Under the pieces are notes generated by a model, which did not search any database, was not told where the DNA came from, and saw only the letters and a list, made by a program, of their open reading frames with translations. This document shows, piece after piece, positions 16,692 through 24,370 of a stretch of DNA of 64,000 nt. The translations under genes and the position numbers were made by a program. Position 1 is the first letter of the stretch. Each line of letters starts with the position of its first letter. Origin of the DNA: Halococcus qingdaonensis (GTDB taxonomy: Archaea > Halobacteriota > Halobacteria > Halobacteriales > Halococcaceae); the NCBI RefSeq assembly GCF_024508235.1, contig NZ_CP101943.1, positions 62,001-126,000 of the forward strand, read 5' to 3'.

Positions 16692-17222
16692 TCAACTCAC
16701 CCGACAGGCGCGCGGGTCGCCCGAGCGCGCGAGGAAGAAGAGCAACAGGACGATTCCCCCCAGTCGGAGAAGATTGCCGTCGAACGGCATCGCGGCAAGC
16801 GCGCCGGCGAAGCCCAGCAGGCCGAGCACACCCGCCCCGCAACTCGCACAGCCCGAGGCGAGCAGGCCCGGCACGACGCCGAGCAAGTCGCGCACGCCCG
16901 AGACGTCCTGTAGCCGGAGCTGTGTCGCCACGTTCGTCAGCGCAACGGCCGTGAGCACTGCATACATGACGACGAGACTCAACCCGAACGGACCGATGGT
17001 CGCGTACGTGTTCGCCGTCAGCGCGAGCACCGCCTCGTCGAGATAGCCGAAGCCGGCGGCGAGCATCTGTGCGGAATATTCGGGAAAGGAACTCAACACG
17101 AGCGCGACGTACGTCACGACCGCAACCACCGCCGCACCGAGCGCCCGGCGGTTCGTCGTCAGCGGGAACGACAGCGCCGCCACGAGGCCGCTGTCAGCGC
17201 CGATCGGGCGTTCGCCGCTCAT
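16692..17222 (-). CDS. Multi-pass membrane protein with CASCG motif
   Basis: A 176-residue protein with about five helices. The motif LLASGCASCGAGVLGLLGFAG (split here as a glycine-rich helix with C-x-x-C) lies about residues 125-145. Its stop is next to the ccdA start, so the two are probably co-expressed. The C-x-x-C within a hydrophobic helix suggests an intramembrane thiol partner of CcdA, which is inference. The ATG at 17222 (MSGERPIG) is preferred to one five codons upstream. Confidence 0.65.
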   Translation of the reverse strand: MSGERPIGADSGLVAALSFPLTTNRRALGAAVVAVVTYVALVLSSFPEYSAQMLAAGFGYLDEAVLALTANTYATIGPFGLSLVVMYAVLTAVALTNVATQLRLQDVSGVRDLLGVVPGLLASGCASCGAGVLGLLGFAGALAAMPFDGNLLRLGGIVLLLFFLARSGDPRACRVS

Positions 17223-17247
17223 GCCCACCTCCTGCACTGCCGGTTCG

Positions 17248-17979
17248 TCACGAATTGTTCACCTGTTCGATGGCGGATTCAAATTGATCGTACGGCTGTG
17301 CGCCGACGATTTTGCCACCCTCTTCGGACTGGCGATTGTAAACGATGAATCCGGGTGTGCCGCTGATACCGAGCGAGCGTGCCCGCTGGCTGTCTGCCTC
17401 GATGTTCTTCTCGATTGAATTGCGGTTTTGGCTCATACATTGCTCGACGTCATCGGTCGAGACCCCCTCAACGTCGCGGGTGATGTCGAGCAGATTTGCC
17501 TGTGAAGCCCACCCGGAGTTCTCCTTCCCTTGAGCCTCGAAGACTGCCGAGTGCCACCGCCAGTAGGCGTCGGGGTTCGATCCCTTGACCTGTCGCCAGA
17601 CACACTGGTCCATCACGGCGGCAGTCATCGAACTCTTCCCGATATAGGGAAACTCGATAAAGACCATGCGCACGTCGCCAGTGGAGACGTGGTTCTCAAT
17701 GAGTTTCGGCAGCGTGTCGCTTTCGAAGCGCTCACAGAACGGACACTGATACTCGCTCCAGTAATAGATGCTAACTGGAGCATCGAGCGCACCCATAATT
17801 GGACGCCCGCCGAGTTCGATGTCGAACGCACCCGTCCCGGTCGTCGCGTGCATCTCGGCTGAGACGGTTGACGAGGTATCAGATCCGAGTGTGGAAGCCC
17901 CATAGACGACACCGCCGCCAATCCCAACCGTAGCGATTCCACCGAGTACCGTCCGTCGTGTGAGTTTTGAATCGTCCAT
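17248..17979 (-). CDS. Tat-exported DsbA-like thiol oxidoreductase
   Basis: A 243-residue protein. The twin-arginine signal LTRRTVLGGIATVGIGGG (about 5-22) indicates folded export. The mature domain has the thioredoxin-fold start VSIYYWSEYQCPFCERF with the CPFC active site (about residues 79-82), the DsbA helical insert, and the cis-Pro in GISGTPGFIVYN. Two further cysteines (DQCVW, EQCMS) lie in the helical part. It is encoded 26 bases upstream of the CASCG protein in the same direction, and is a likely client of CcdA. Confidence 0.87.
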   Translation of the reverse strand: MDDSKLTRRTVLGGIATVGIGGGVVYGASTLGSDTSSTVSAEMHATTGTGAFDIELGGRPIMGALDAPVSIYYWSEYQCPFCERFESDTLPKLIENHVSTGDVRMVFIEFPYIGKSSMTAAVMDQCVWRQVKGSNPDAYWRWHSAVFEAQGKENSGWASQANLLDITRDVEGVSTDDVEQCMSQNRNSIEKNIEADSQRARSLGISGTPGFIVYNRQSEEGGKIVGAQPYDQFESAIEQVNNS

Positions 17980-17993
17980 TTTGTAATCTGTGG

Positions 17994-18257
17994 TCAACGA
18001 TAGATCGAGTGCAAGACAAATATCATTCCAGTGGTCAATACACAGGTTTGAATCAACCCTGAGAGAGGGGATTTGAGGTTCACCTGGGCTAGAAGCGAGC
18101 AGTCGATCGCACTCCCGAGACTGAGAAACAGGAAGCCGACCGACGTGAACAACATCGGACGACTCTGATGTCGCTGATATGCTCGATAGCCTTGATAGGC
18201 AATGAGCAACCCGAGGACAACGACGAGAAGTTTCCCGCCGACCAAAATCACGTTCAT
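17994..18257 (-). CDS. Three-helix membrane protein (DUF7521-like)
   Basis: An 87-residue protein with three hydrophobic segments (about 3-22, 33-53 and 64-85), one of which contains SAIDCSLLAQVN. The ATG overlaps the stop of the upstream winged-helix gene (ATGA). Pairs of an HTH regulator followed by a protein like this are common in haloarchaea; the pairing suggests membrane signalling to the regulator, which is inference. Confidence 0.68.
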   Translation of the reverse strand: MNVILVGGKLLVVVLGLLIAYQGYRAYQRHQSRPMLFTSVGFLFLSLGSAIDCSLLAQVNLKSPLSGLIQTCVLTTGMIFVLHSIYR

Positions 18258-18643
18258 TGATCCGACTCCCGAATGCCATCCCAGATGTGAGCGAACCGGT
18301 CGGCCGGATCGGACCGCCTCGAAACGGAGACGGTCACGGTTCCGGCGTCGAATTCGACGTTAATATCTTTGACAGTCGCTTGATACAGGCTGAAATGGTG
18401 TCCATCCTCATCGGCCTTCGTATACTCGTCAAGCAGGCCATGCTGTTGGAGCTCGTCGGCGCGTCGGTAGACGGTCGACAGCGATGCATCGCACGCGTCC
18501 CCGAGTTCTTTTGCTGACATTGGTTCATCACTCGTTGCCGTGAGGATACATCGCGCATACTGGTCGTCGAGGAGACGGAAGATTGCGGCGTCATCAGTAT
18601 CCCCACTCACGGTCGAATTACCGAGACGATCCCCTAAATACAC
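18254..18643 (-). CDS. Winged-helix transcription regulator (ArsR-like)
   Basis: A 129-residue regulator. The helix-turn-helix is in MSAKELGDACDASLSTVYRR (about 43-62), followed by the wing ELQQHGLLDEYTKADEDGHH. The C-terminal strand-rich segment (DINVEFDAGTVTVSVSRR) may bind a ligand or dimerise. It is coupled to the membrane protein downstream and lies divergent from the CPIC membrane protein gene, so it probably controls the DsbA/CcdA genes or that neighbour. Confidence 0.8.
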   Translation of the reverse strand: MYLGDRLGNSTVSGDTDDAAIFRLLDDQYARCILTATSDEPMSAKELGDACDASLSTVYRRADELQQHGLLDEYTKADEDGHHFSLYQATVKDINVEFDAGTVTVSVSRRSDPADRFAHIWDGIRESDQ

Positions 18644-18710
18644 GGGCTCTTTTGCTGAGCCAGCGAATCGTCACACGCTTTTACGGTCATCTCACCCTTC
18701 GATCGAGTCG

Positions 18711-19154
18711 ATGCCACCAACGCGGACTACAGTTGCCAAGGGCGCAGCGGTTAGCATCGGGTCGTTTCTGCTGTTCGGGATCGTGACGGGCCTTCTCCCG
18801 AATCCGCTGTACGTTCGAATGGTTCCACGAACCCTCTTCGATTACACGTTCCTCGTCCTTACCTCGTTGTTCGCGGGCATATACGTCGCCCAACAGTCGA
18901 CGACCGATCGCTCGAAGGACGACCGATTGGCCTTCGGCAGCACTATCGCAGGCTTTCTCGCCTTCGGTTGTCCGATCTGCAACGTGTTCCTGCTCGCGTT
19001 GTTCAGCAATTCCATGCTGATGACGTACTTCGACCCGTATCGTCCGCTGCTGGGAGCGGTTTCGGTTGCACTCTTCGCCGGACTGCTCTACTACCGTCAC
19101 CAGCAAGACTGTGAATCCTGTGGCCGAGCGGTCGAATCAGAGAGTTCCACCTGA
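18711..19154 (+). CDS. Membrane protein with CPIC motif
   Basis: A 147-residue protein with four helices. The third contains GFLAFGCPICNVFLLALF (about 80-97), a C-x-x-C within a hydrophobic helix, and the C-terminus has QQDCESCGRA, a second Cys pair. With the CASCG and Cys-Cys proteins nearby it makes a third membrane protein of this island with paired cysteines. The ATG at 18711 is preferred; the open frame upstream runs through the divergent regulator. Confidence 0.62.
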   Translation: MPPTRTTVAKGAAVSIGSFLLFGIVTGLLPNPLYVRMVPRTLFDYTFLVLTSLFAGIYVAQQSTTDRSKDDRLAFGSTIAGFLAFGCPICNVFLLALFSNSMLMTYFDPYRPLLGAVSVALFAGLLYYRHQQDCESCGRAVESESST

Positions 19155-19335
19155 TGATAGCTCGCGGCGAACGCTCTCGCTTATTGACAACGATACTGCT
19201 TATGCCGTCGTATTTGATGGTTCTCTATCCTATCGCCGACATCGCTGGTCCCCATGGATGGAGTGTCCAGCACGAGGAACAGTGATATGCAACAGAAATG
19301 TTTATCCATCCCAATACCGTACATGGTGGTATACG

Positions 19336-20487
19336 ATGTTCGAAAAGATCACCGCCAGAGGCCTCGCAAACAAACAGGATTCGGGCGCTGACGACTACGT
19401 TCTCATCGACACGCGGCCCGAGGACAGTTACGGCTCGTGGCGCGTGACGGGGGCGGAGCACCTCCAGTTCGGCCCGGCGGAAATCCTGAGCGACGACCAG
19501 AAAGAGCGCGTCGAGCAGTTGGCGGACAGCGACGAGATACTCACTATCTGCGGGAAAGGAGCAACATCGACACGACTCGCCTCCGAGCTCGACGCCAACG
19601 GCTTTGAGGACGTCTCGGTCGTAACTGGAGGGATGCGCGAGTGGAACGAGCTATACGAAACTGCGGAAGTCGAAACCGCGACTGACGACCTTCTCCTCAT
19701 CCAATTCCAGCGCCGCGCGAAGGGCTGTCTCTCCTATCTCGTCGGCTCGAAAACCACTGGAGAAGCTGTTGTCGTCGATCCCACTCGTCACACCGATCAG
19801 TATATTACTACTGCCGCCGAGCACGGGATGGAAATCACGCACGTCCTCGATACACACGTCCACGCTGACCACATTTCCGGCGGGCGCGACCTCGCAGCCA
19901 GACTCGACGTTCCGTATCATCTCGGCGAGCAGGCAACCAAGCGCGACCTCGCCTACGACTTCGAGGCGCTCAAAGACGGTGAAACGCTTTCGATGGGCGA
20001 CATCGATATCGAAGTCCTCGCGGCACCCGGTCACACTACCGAGATGGTCGCCTACCGCGTCGGCGATGAGGCCGTGCTCACGGGAGACAGCCTGTTTCTC
20101 GATTCGGTCGGACGCACTGAACTCGAATTCGGCGAGGAAGGGGCCGAGAACGGAGCGAGGATGCAGTACGAGACGCTTCACGGGACACTGCTCGAACTCC
20201 CCACGGAACTCACCGTTCTGCCGGGCCACGTCACAGTCGAAAACGACGGCACCTACGCGAACGCTTCGCCGGGCGAACTCGTCGGCGCTACGCTTGAGGA
20301 GGTCCATAGCCGACTTGACCTCGCCGATCTCGATGAGGAGGCGTTCGTCGAGCGAATGGTTGAAAATGTTCCTGCGAAGCCTGACAACTACGAGTCGGTC
20401 ATCGGTATCAATCGAGGCGTGGAGCGCGTCGAAAGTGACCGTAACGCCACGATGCTCGAAACGGGCGCAAACAACTGTGCAGCTTGA
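19336..20487 (+). CDS. Rhodanese / metallo-beta-lactamase fusion, second copy
   Basis: A 383-residue paralogue of the protein at 11108-12295: rhodanese domain with the Cys of ILTICGKGATSTR, then the metallo-beta-lactamase domain with THVHADHISGGRD, APGHTTEM and TGDSLFLD, and PGHVTVEN near the end. The C-terminus stops at NNCAA, whereas the paralogue continues for seven residues (SQDALTSD region). The TGA here coincides with the end of the TnpB element, so the element insertion probably trimmed the gene. A TATA-like stretch (aatgtttatcc) lies about 40 bases upstream. Confidence 0.9.
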   Translation: MFEKITARGLANKQDSGADDYVLIDTRPEDSYGSWRVTGAEHLQFGPAEILSDDQKERVEQLADSDEILTICGKGATSTRLASELDANGFEDVSVVTGGMREWNELYETAEVETATDDLLLIQFQRRAKGCLSYLVGSKTTGEAVVVDPTRHTDQYITTAAEHGMEITHVLDTHVHADHISGGRDLAARLDVPYHLGEQATKRDLAYDFEALKDGETLSMGDIDIEVLAAPGHTTEMVAYRVGDEAVLTGDSLFLDSVGRTELEFGEEGAENGARMQYETLHGTLLELPTELTVLPGHVTVENDGTYANASPGELVGATLEEVHSRLDLADLDEEAFVERMVENVPAKPDNYESVIGINRGVERVESDRNATMLETGANNCAA

Positions 20488-20556
20488 CATCCTCCCCGCC
20501 CTGCTCACCCCTTCGGGGTTCGCTGAGGACGGGGATTCCCGACCGTAGTTGGGATA

Positions 20557-20691
20557 TTAGGGTTCGCAGTTCGGCGCTTGTTCTCGCGAGGCGAAAGCGC
20601 CCTCGCTACGGTCGAACAAGTGAACCGCTGGCTGTGCCAACCAGCCGTTACTCCTATCCACCGCGTCGATGGACTCGGAGGTACTTTTCTG
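20557..20691 (-). pseudogene. C-terminal 44 codons of tnpB, severed by IS1595
   Basis: Read on the minus strand from 20691, this stretch continues the tnpB frame exactly after the codons of the 9-base target duplication. It gives QKSTSESIDAVDRSNGWLAQ, then PAVHLFDRSEGAFASREQAP and NCEP before TAA at 20557-20559. The RSNG.LAQP..HLFDR block is the normal end of haloarchaeal TnpB proteins. Removing IS1595 and one duplication copy gives an uninterrupted TnpB of 426 residues. Confidence 0.88.
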
Positions 20692-20758
20692 CCTGATGTT
20701 CGCTCATCTCGATAGATCGTAACGCCAATTCCTCTGGCAGATCAAACATCGGCCAACG

Positions 20759-21642
20759 ATGGACGAGGAGTCAGCTCAGGTCTTCCTTCCACCGCGTGAG
20801 CGATGCTTCGAGCGTCTCCGTCTCGCCCGCTTCGGCGAGACGGTGACGTGTGTCCATTGCGGAGATGACAACGTCGTCAAACGCGGAACGACCGACAAAG
20901 ACGCCCAACAGTACCGCTGCAAGCACTGCGAGACCTACTTCAGCGACCTCACGAAGACGATTTTCTGGCAGCATCGCTTCGAACTCGAAGAGATGTTCTA
21001 CATCGTCAAGGAGATGCGATCTGAGCCGACCGCTCAGATCGCTCGAGACCTCGATCGCGACTACGAAGCCGTCCTCAACTTCGTCCACAAAGTCCAGGAC
21101 GTCAGCGGTGAGATTGACGAATTCGATCTCTACGGCGTGTGTGAAGCCGACGAGGTCTACGTCACGGCTGGTGAGAAAGGAGTTGAAGACGAGAACGGGA
21201 GTCCGCGCGAGCGCGGACTCTCAAAAAAGGACGCGGAACCTTCAAGTCAGACAAACCGCCGGTCTTGACACTCGTCCGTCGGGATGACGGACGAGTTCGG
21301 TTTCTCGTTTGTGAAGATCTACAGGATGCTGACGAAGATATTGCCGAGTACGGCGACGGAAGCGTGATCCTCTGCACCGATGGCTACACGATCTACAACG
21401 ACATCGAGGATAAGGAGGGGGTGGACGGCCATTTGGCCGTCACCCACTCCGACACCTACGTGATCGGTGACGCCCACACAAACACCTGCGAGAACCGCCA
21501 CAGCTTCCTTCGCCAGTGGCTGGCGAAGTTCAGAGGTGTCTCGAAGCATCACCTTCAGAAATACCTCGGCTTCCTCGGACTGAAACTCAATTCACCGGAC
21601 GATTGGTTCGAGAAACTGCTTTGTTACGATGTATCGGGATGA
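20759..21642 (+). CDS. IS1595-family transposase with internal -1 frame change
   Basis: The first frame (from ATG 20759) holds a zinc ribbon (VTCVHCGDDN...YRCKHCETYF) and the start of the DDE domain (YGVCEADEVYVTAG). It would stop at 21265, but the rest of the transposase (VLTLVRRDDGRVRFLVCED, TDGYTIYND, the Asn/His region NTCENRHSFLRQWLAKFRGV) continues in the -1 frame. At 21223-21229 there is A AAA AAG in phase, a canonical -1 slippery heptamer, and reading through it joins the two frames as KK-GRGTF. This could be programmed frameshifting or a disabling indel. Confidence 0.82.
21199..21295 (+). promoter_or_regulatory. Candidate -1 frameshift site with flanking hairpins
   Basis: A perfect 10-bp inverted repeat (GAGTCCGCGC / GCGCGGACTC, 21199-21220) abuts the slippery heptamer A AAA AAG (21223-21229). 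A second perfect 10-bp hairpin (CTCGTCCGTC / GACGGACGAG, 21271-21295) follows 41 bases later. The downstream distance is longer than in classic stimulators, so activity is uncertain. Confidence 0.45.
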
Positions 21643-21645
21643 GCG

Positions 21646-22791
21646 CCTGATGTTTTCCGCACCGTTCGTGTCGGCATTCGCAACCAGCCCGCACTCATCG
21701 CAGACGTACAACCCGCGCTCGACGCGCTGGCTATCGTCGGTTCGGCCACAGGCCGAACACGACTTCGACGTACCACGTTCGTCTTTGCGGCGCACGTCGA
21801 TACCAACGGCTTCGCCCTTGTACTCAAGCATTGTCTCGAAACGGTCGAACGCCCACCCGTGCAGGTCGAGATTCCCGTGTGTGCCCCAGTTAGTGGGGTT
21901 ACCAGTCTCGTCGTCCTTGCGGATTCCCGCGAGGTCGCCGACCACGATTGTTCCGACGCTGCGGTCGGCGCACTCTTCGACAATCGTTTTCGAGAGCGTG
22001 TGCAAGAAGTGCGTCCGCCGGTCGGTACGCTTTCGGTCGAGTCGTCGCGCTTCGCGCGACGTACTCGAATCGCACTCGGCACGCTTCTTGGCGAAGTAGT
22101 AGTCGTCTTCTTTGAGCGCGCCACCGGGGTATAACAGGGCTTCGTCACCGAAGCTGACGGCGGCGAAATTGCAGATACCGAGGTCAACCCCGGCAACTCC
22201 GTTGCCGGGTGCGTCGGGTACGTCGATTTCGACGCGACAGACGATGTGCAACTGCCACACACCGTGTTCGTGAACGGCGCGCACCTGGTGGATGTTCTCG
22301 ACGGTGATTCCTTGCGGACCAATGACATCGTACTCACAGAGGACGAAGTCAGAGCGGTGATCTTTGAGATTCCGCCCTTTTGAGAGGCGAAGACGATTGT
22401 TCTTCGCATCGTGCTTGAATCCCTTCTGCTTGAACGTGACCGTCGAGCGTGGATGCTCGTCGTTGTGTTTGCGGTAGCCGGGCGGGTTCGCTTTCTCGTT
22501 CCCGTTGTCGCGGTGGCCATACCAGCCGGTAAACGCTTCATCGAGTTCTTCAAGAACTCGTTGACTGGATTGACTGTGTAAATCCACGTAGCGTCCGGCC
22601 CCTTTGAGGTAGGATTTGAGAACACCGTCGTCGGGAATCTGGCCGCAGGCATCCCAGACGCGGCCCGCTGTCCAGCGGGCGACGTTCCAGAGTTTGGCGG
22701 CGGCGAAACCAAGCTCATCGAGACTGTCGCGGACTTGCGAGTGATTTTGAATCTTCGCTCGATAGGTCCGTGTGACAGTCCGATTCGCCAT
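21646..22791 (-). pseudogene. tnpB: TnpB RNA-guided nuclease family protein, 3' end displaced by IS1595
   Basis: 382 codons before the IS1595 insertion. The RuvC-like core is visible: GVDLGICNFAAVSF (first Asp), IVVGDLAGIRKD at the second catalytic position, the zinc finger CSACGRTDDSQ...YVCDECG, and ANADTNGAENI (third Asp). In the second motif a Gly stands where the family normally has the catalytic Glu (vvvEdL), so nuclease activity is doubtful. Without IS1595 the protein would be 426 residues; as it stands translation enters the IS end and stops at 21592. Any guide RNA would come from the right end at 20485-20556. Confidence 0.87.
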
Positions 22792-23009
22792 ACATAACCA
22801 TGGTAAGGAGCACTACTAAGCGTTACGACACGGTGGAATATCCAGCCGGTCATCGGCAGGTGGCCGGCGGTTGCACAGCACCGAGACACAGCTGACGGCG
22901 CGTATCCCCGCCCTACTCGTGCCTCCAGTCCGACCATGCGGTCGGACTTTCTGCGCTCCTTGAGGGCGGGGTTTTGTGCCTGCCATTTGGATAACCCCAC
23001 GACTCCAGG

Positions 23010-23330
23010 TTTGCTTCGGATCGGGGAGAGAAGCCTGATTTGATGGACCGCTTCCAAAGCACCCGTCAACCCGATCATGAGTGGTGGAAGCAGCTCTGGC
23101 CAGATGCCGAGCAGTCGATTGAACTGCTCGGTTTCGGATCGGGTACGTCATTGGCCGATGTCGGCTGTGGCAACGGATTTTCACCCTTCTTGGGGCTCGA
23201 TTCGTCGACGAAGCGCCAGTATACGCAATTGACATCAATGAGGAGAGACTCGAAGTGGTAGAGACTGCCATGGCGGCTGAAGGGATTGCGAACGTCGAGA
23301 CGTTACTGGATTCGGTCTGGAGACCACGGT
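23010..23330 (+). pseudogene. Class I methyltransferase remnant, frameshifted
   Basis: Translation gives MDRFQSTRQPDHEWWKQLWP, then SLADVGCGNGF in one frame, and VYAIDINEERLEVVETAMAA and EGIANVETLLDSVW in another. Together these are the first ~90 residues of a SAM methyltransferase of the type that follows redox genes in haloarchaea. At least one frameshift near 23185 and loss of the 3' half make it non-functional. Confidence 0.65.
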
Positions 23331-23527
23331 TGGTGAGTATTGGTAATTTCGGATTCGTCTGCAGCAACACGGCCACTACGGAGGGCGAATCAGTCGAGCT
23401 CGAGAGCGATGACCGACACCTCGTCTGTTGTACCTCCTGTGCATCCCTCATCGCGGACCAGTGCGAGCAATTTCGAGAAAACAGCAGTACACAATCCTGG
23501 TATATTCCACATACACGCACAGAAACG
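23331..23527 (+). other. Gene debris: possible zinc-finger fragment
   Basis: The plus strand contains FGFVCSNTATTEGESVELES followed by DDRHLVCCTSCASLIADQ, a Cys-rich stretch that looks like part of a small zinc-binding protein. It has no start or clean end. It lies between two other remnants, so it is probably decayed. Confidence 0.3.
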
Positions 23528-23745
23528 CAGTACCTCACAAAGTTGATCAGGCGAGAGCAAACGGTGGCATCCGTGAGCCGGTCATCGCTGCTATCGACAT
23601 CACGCCGTGGCCGATCTTCACCTCGCCCTACAAGAATGACGAAGACGTAGCGTGTGGTGACGAGCCAGTGGTGGTGAACGGAGAAGAGCGATACCCGCGC
23701 GAGGCGTATCCGGAGATGGTACACGAGCTGACGGAGTCTCGCGTT
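23528..23745 (+). pseudogene. Transposase fragment (IS4-like DDE core)
   Basis: The plus strand reads VDQARANGGIREPVIAAIDI, then TPWPIFTSPYKNDEDVACG and NGEERYPREAYPEMVHELTE, the region around the first catalytic Asp of haloarchaeal IS4-like transposases. It begins next to CAGTACCTCACAAAG (23528-23542), the same terminal sequence as the MITE-like element at 59330-59675. It has no start, no end and frame breaks. Confidence 0.5.
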
Positions 23746-23945
23746 CGCCAACGCCGCGCTCTCGATTGCCAACGCCGAACGCTTCGTCGACGAGGGATCA
23801 CGCTCGCCCGACGGAAGCATCCCCATCCAGTAGATGGGCGGAACCAAGGGAGCGGACGAATCGCACTCGCTCAGAGGGCCGACCGACCAGCGCTGATCGC
23901 CATTCGTGACGTGTTCACGCCGAGGAGCCACTCGCGACCGCGCAA

Positions 23946-24311
23946 TTGGACGACTTTCTCGATCCGAATACGCTCGAAGTCAGCTTCGATGACGGTCTCG
24001 GCTCCACAGAGACCGCACGACTCGACGTCCAGTGGACGACGCGCGATGACTACAAATTCCACTACACGGATCCGGAGAGAGTGGATCTTCGCTGGGGCAA
24101 CCACCCTCACGGCGGCGACTACGTTCGCGTGAATGGACTCGAACACTATCACCCGCCACCGGATGTACCCTCAGACCCGAACACCGTCGAGAACTCTTGT
24201 ATCACGCAGTCGCCAGAGCGACTCGTCACTCGTGCAGTCCTCATGCACTGGCGAGTGGCATACCATGCGGACTCGTTTCCTCCTCTCAATGCGGGGACGA
24301 ACCCTCCGTAG
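23946..24311 (+). CDS. Conserved haloarchaeal protein of DUF7718/TumE-like type
   Basis: 121 residues from a TTG. The protein is rich in aromatic and His residues: LDVQWTTRDDYKFHYTDPER, then LRWGNHPH and HYHPPPD, ending FPPLNAGTNPP. This pattern is common in haloarchaea in small two-gene loci with an HTH protein, and resembles TumE-type toxin-antitoxin partners. No intact HTH partner is present here. It could be an orphan toxin-like gene or part of the surrounding debris. The start codon is uncertain. Confidence 0.5.
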   Translation: MDDFLDPNTLEVSFDDGLGSTETARLDVQWTTRDDYKFHYTDPERVDLRWGNHPHGGDYVRVNGLEHYHPPPDVPSDPNTVENSCITQSPERLVTRAVLMHWRVAYHADSFPPLNAGTNPP

Positions 24312-24370
24312 CTTGTCGTCTGTCGATTTCAGGTTCACACGCACACGGACCACTCTGGTCCCGAGGTGGT

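Larger units (their letters stand above)
20701..21645 (+). mobile_element. IS1595-family insertion sequence
   Basis: A 945-bp element. The terminal inverted repeats are 20701-20723 (cgctcatctcgatagatcgtaac) and 21623-21645, which agree at 21 of 23 positions. It is flanked by a 9-base direct repeat, CCTGATGTT, at 20692-20700 and 21646-21654, which is a clear target duplication. It contains one transposase gene with a frame change in the middle and at least five perfect inverted repeats of 8-11 bp inside the coding region. Confidence 0.9.
20485..22985 (-). mobile_element. IS200/IS605-type tnpB-only (IS1341-like) element, interrupted
   Basis: The element carries only tnpB, read on the minus strand. 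Its right end is at 20485-20556: a GC-rich hairpin segment ending GGATGTCAA when read with tnpB. The left-end region lies beyond 22791 and contains the imperfect palindrome GTCCGACC-atgc-GGTCGGAC (22929-22948) and a matching GC-rich block (about 22960-22975). An IS1595 element (20701-21645) sits inside the 3' part of tnpB. The left boundary is approximate. Confidence 0.75.

Noticed and set aside
22816-23931. A 371-codon open frame on the minus strand
   Set aside because: Its composition is Ser/Arg/Pro-rich without domains, and it is antisense to recognisable methyltransferase and transposase remnants.
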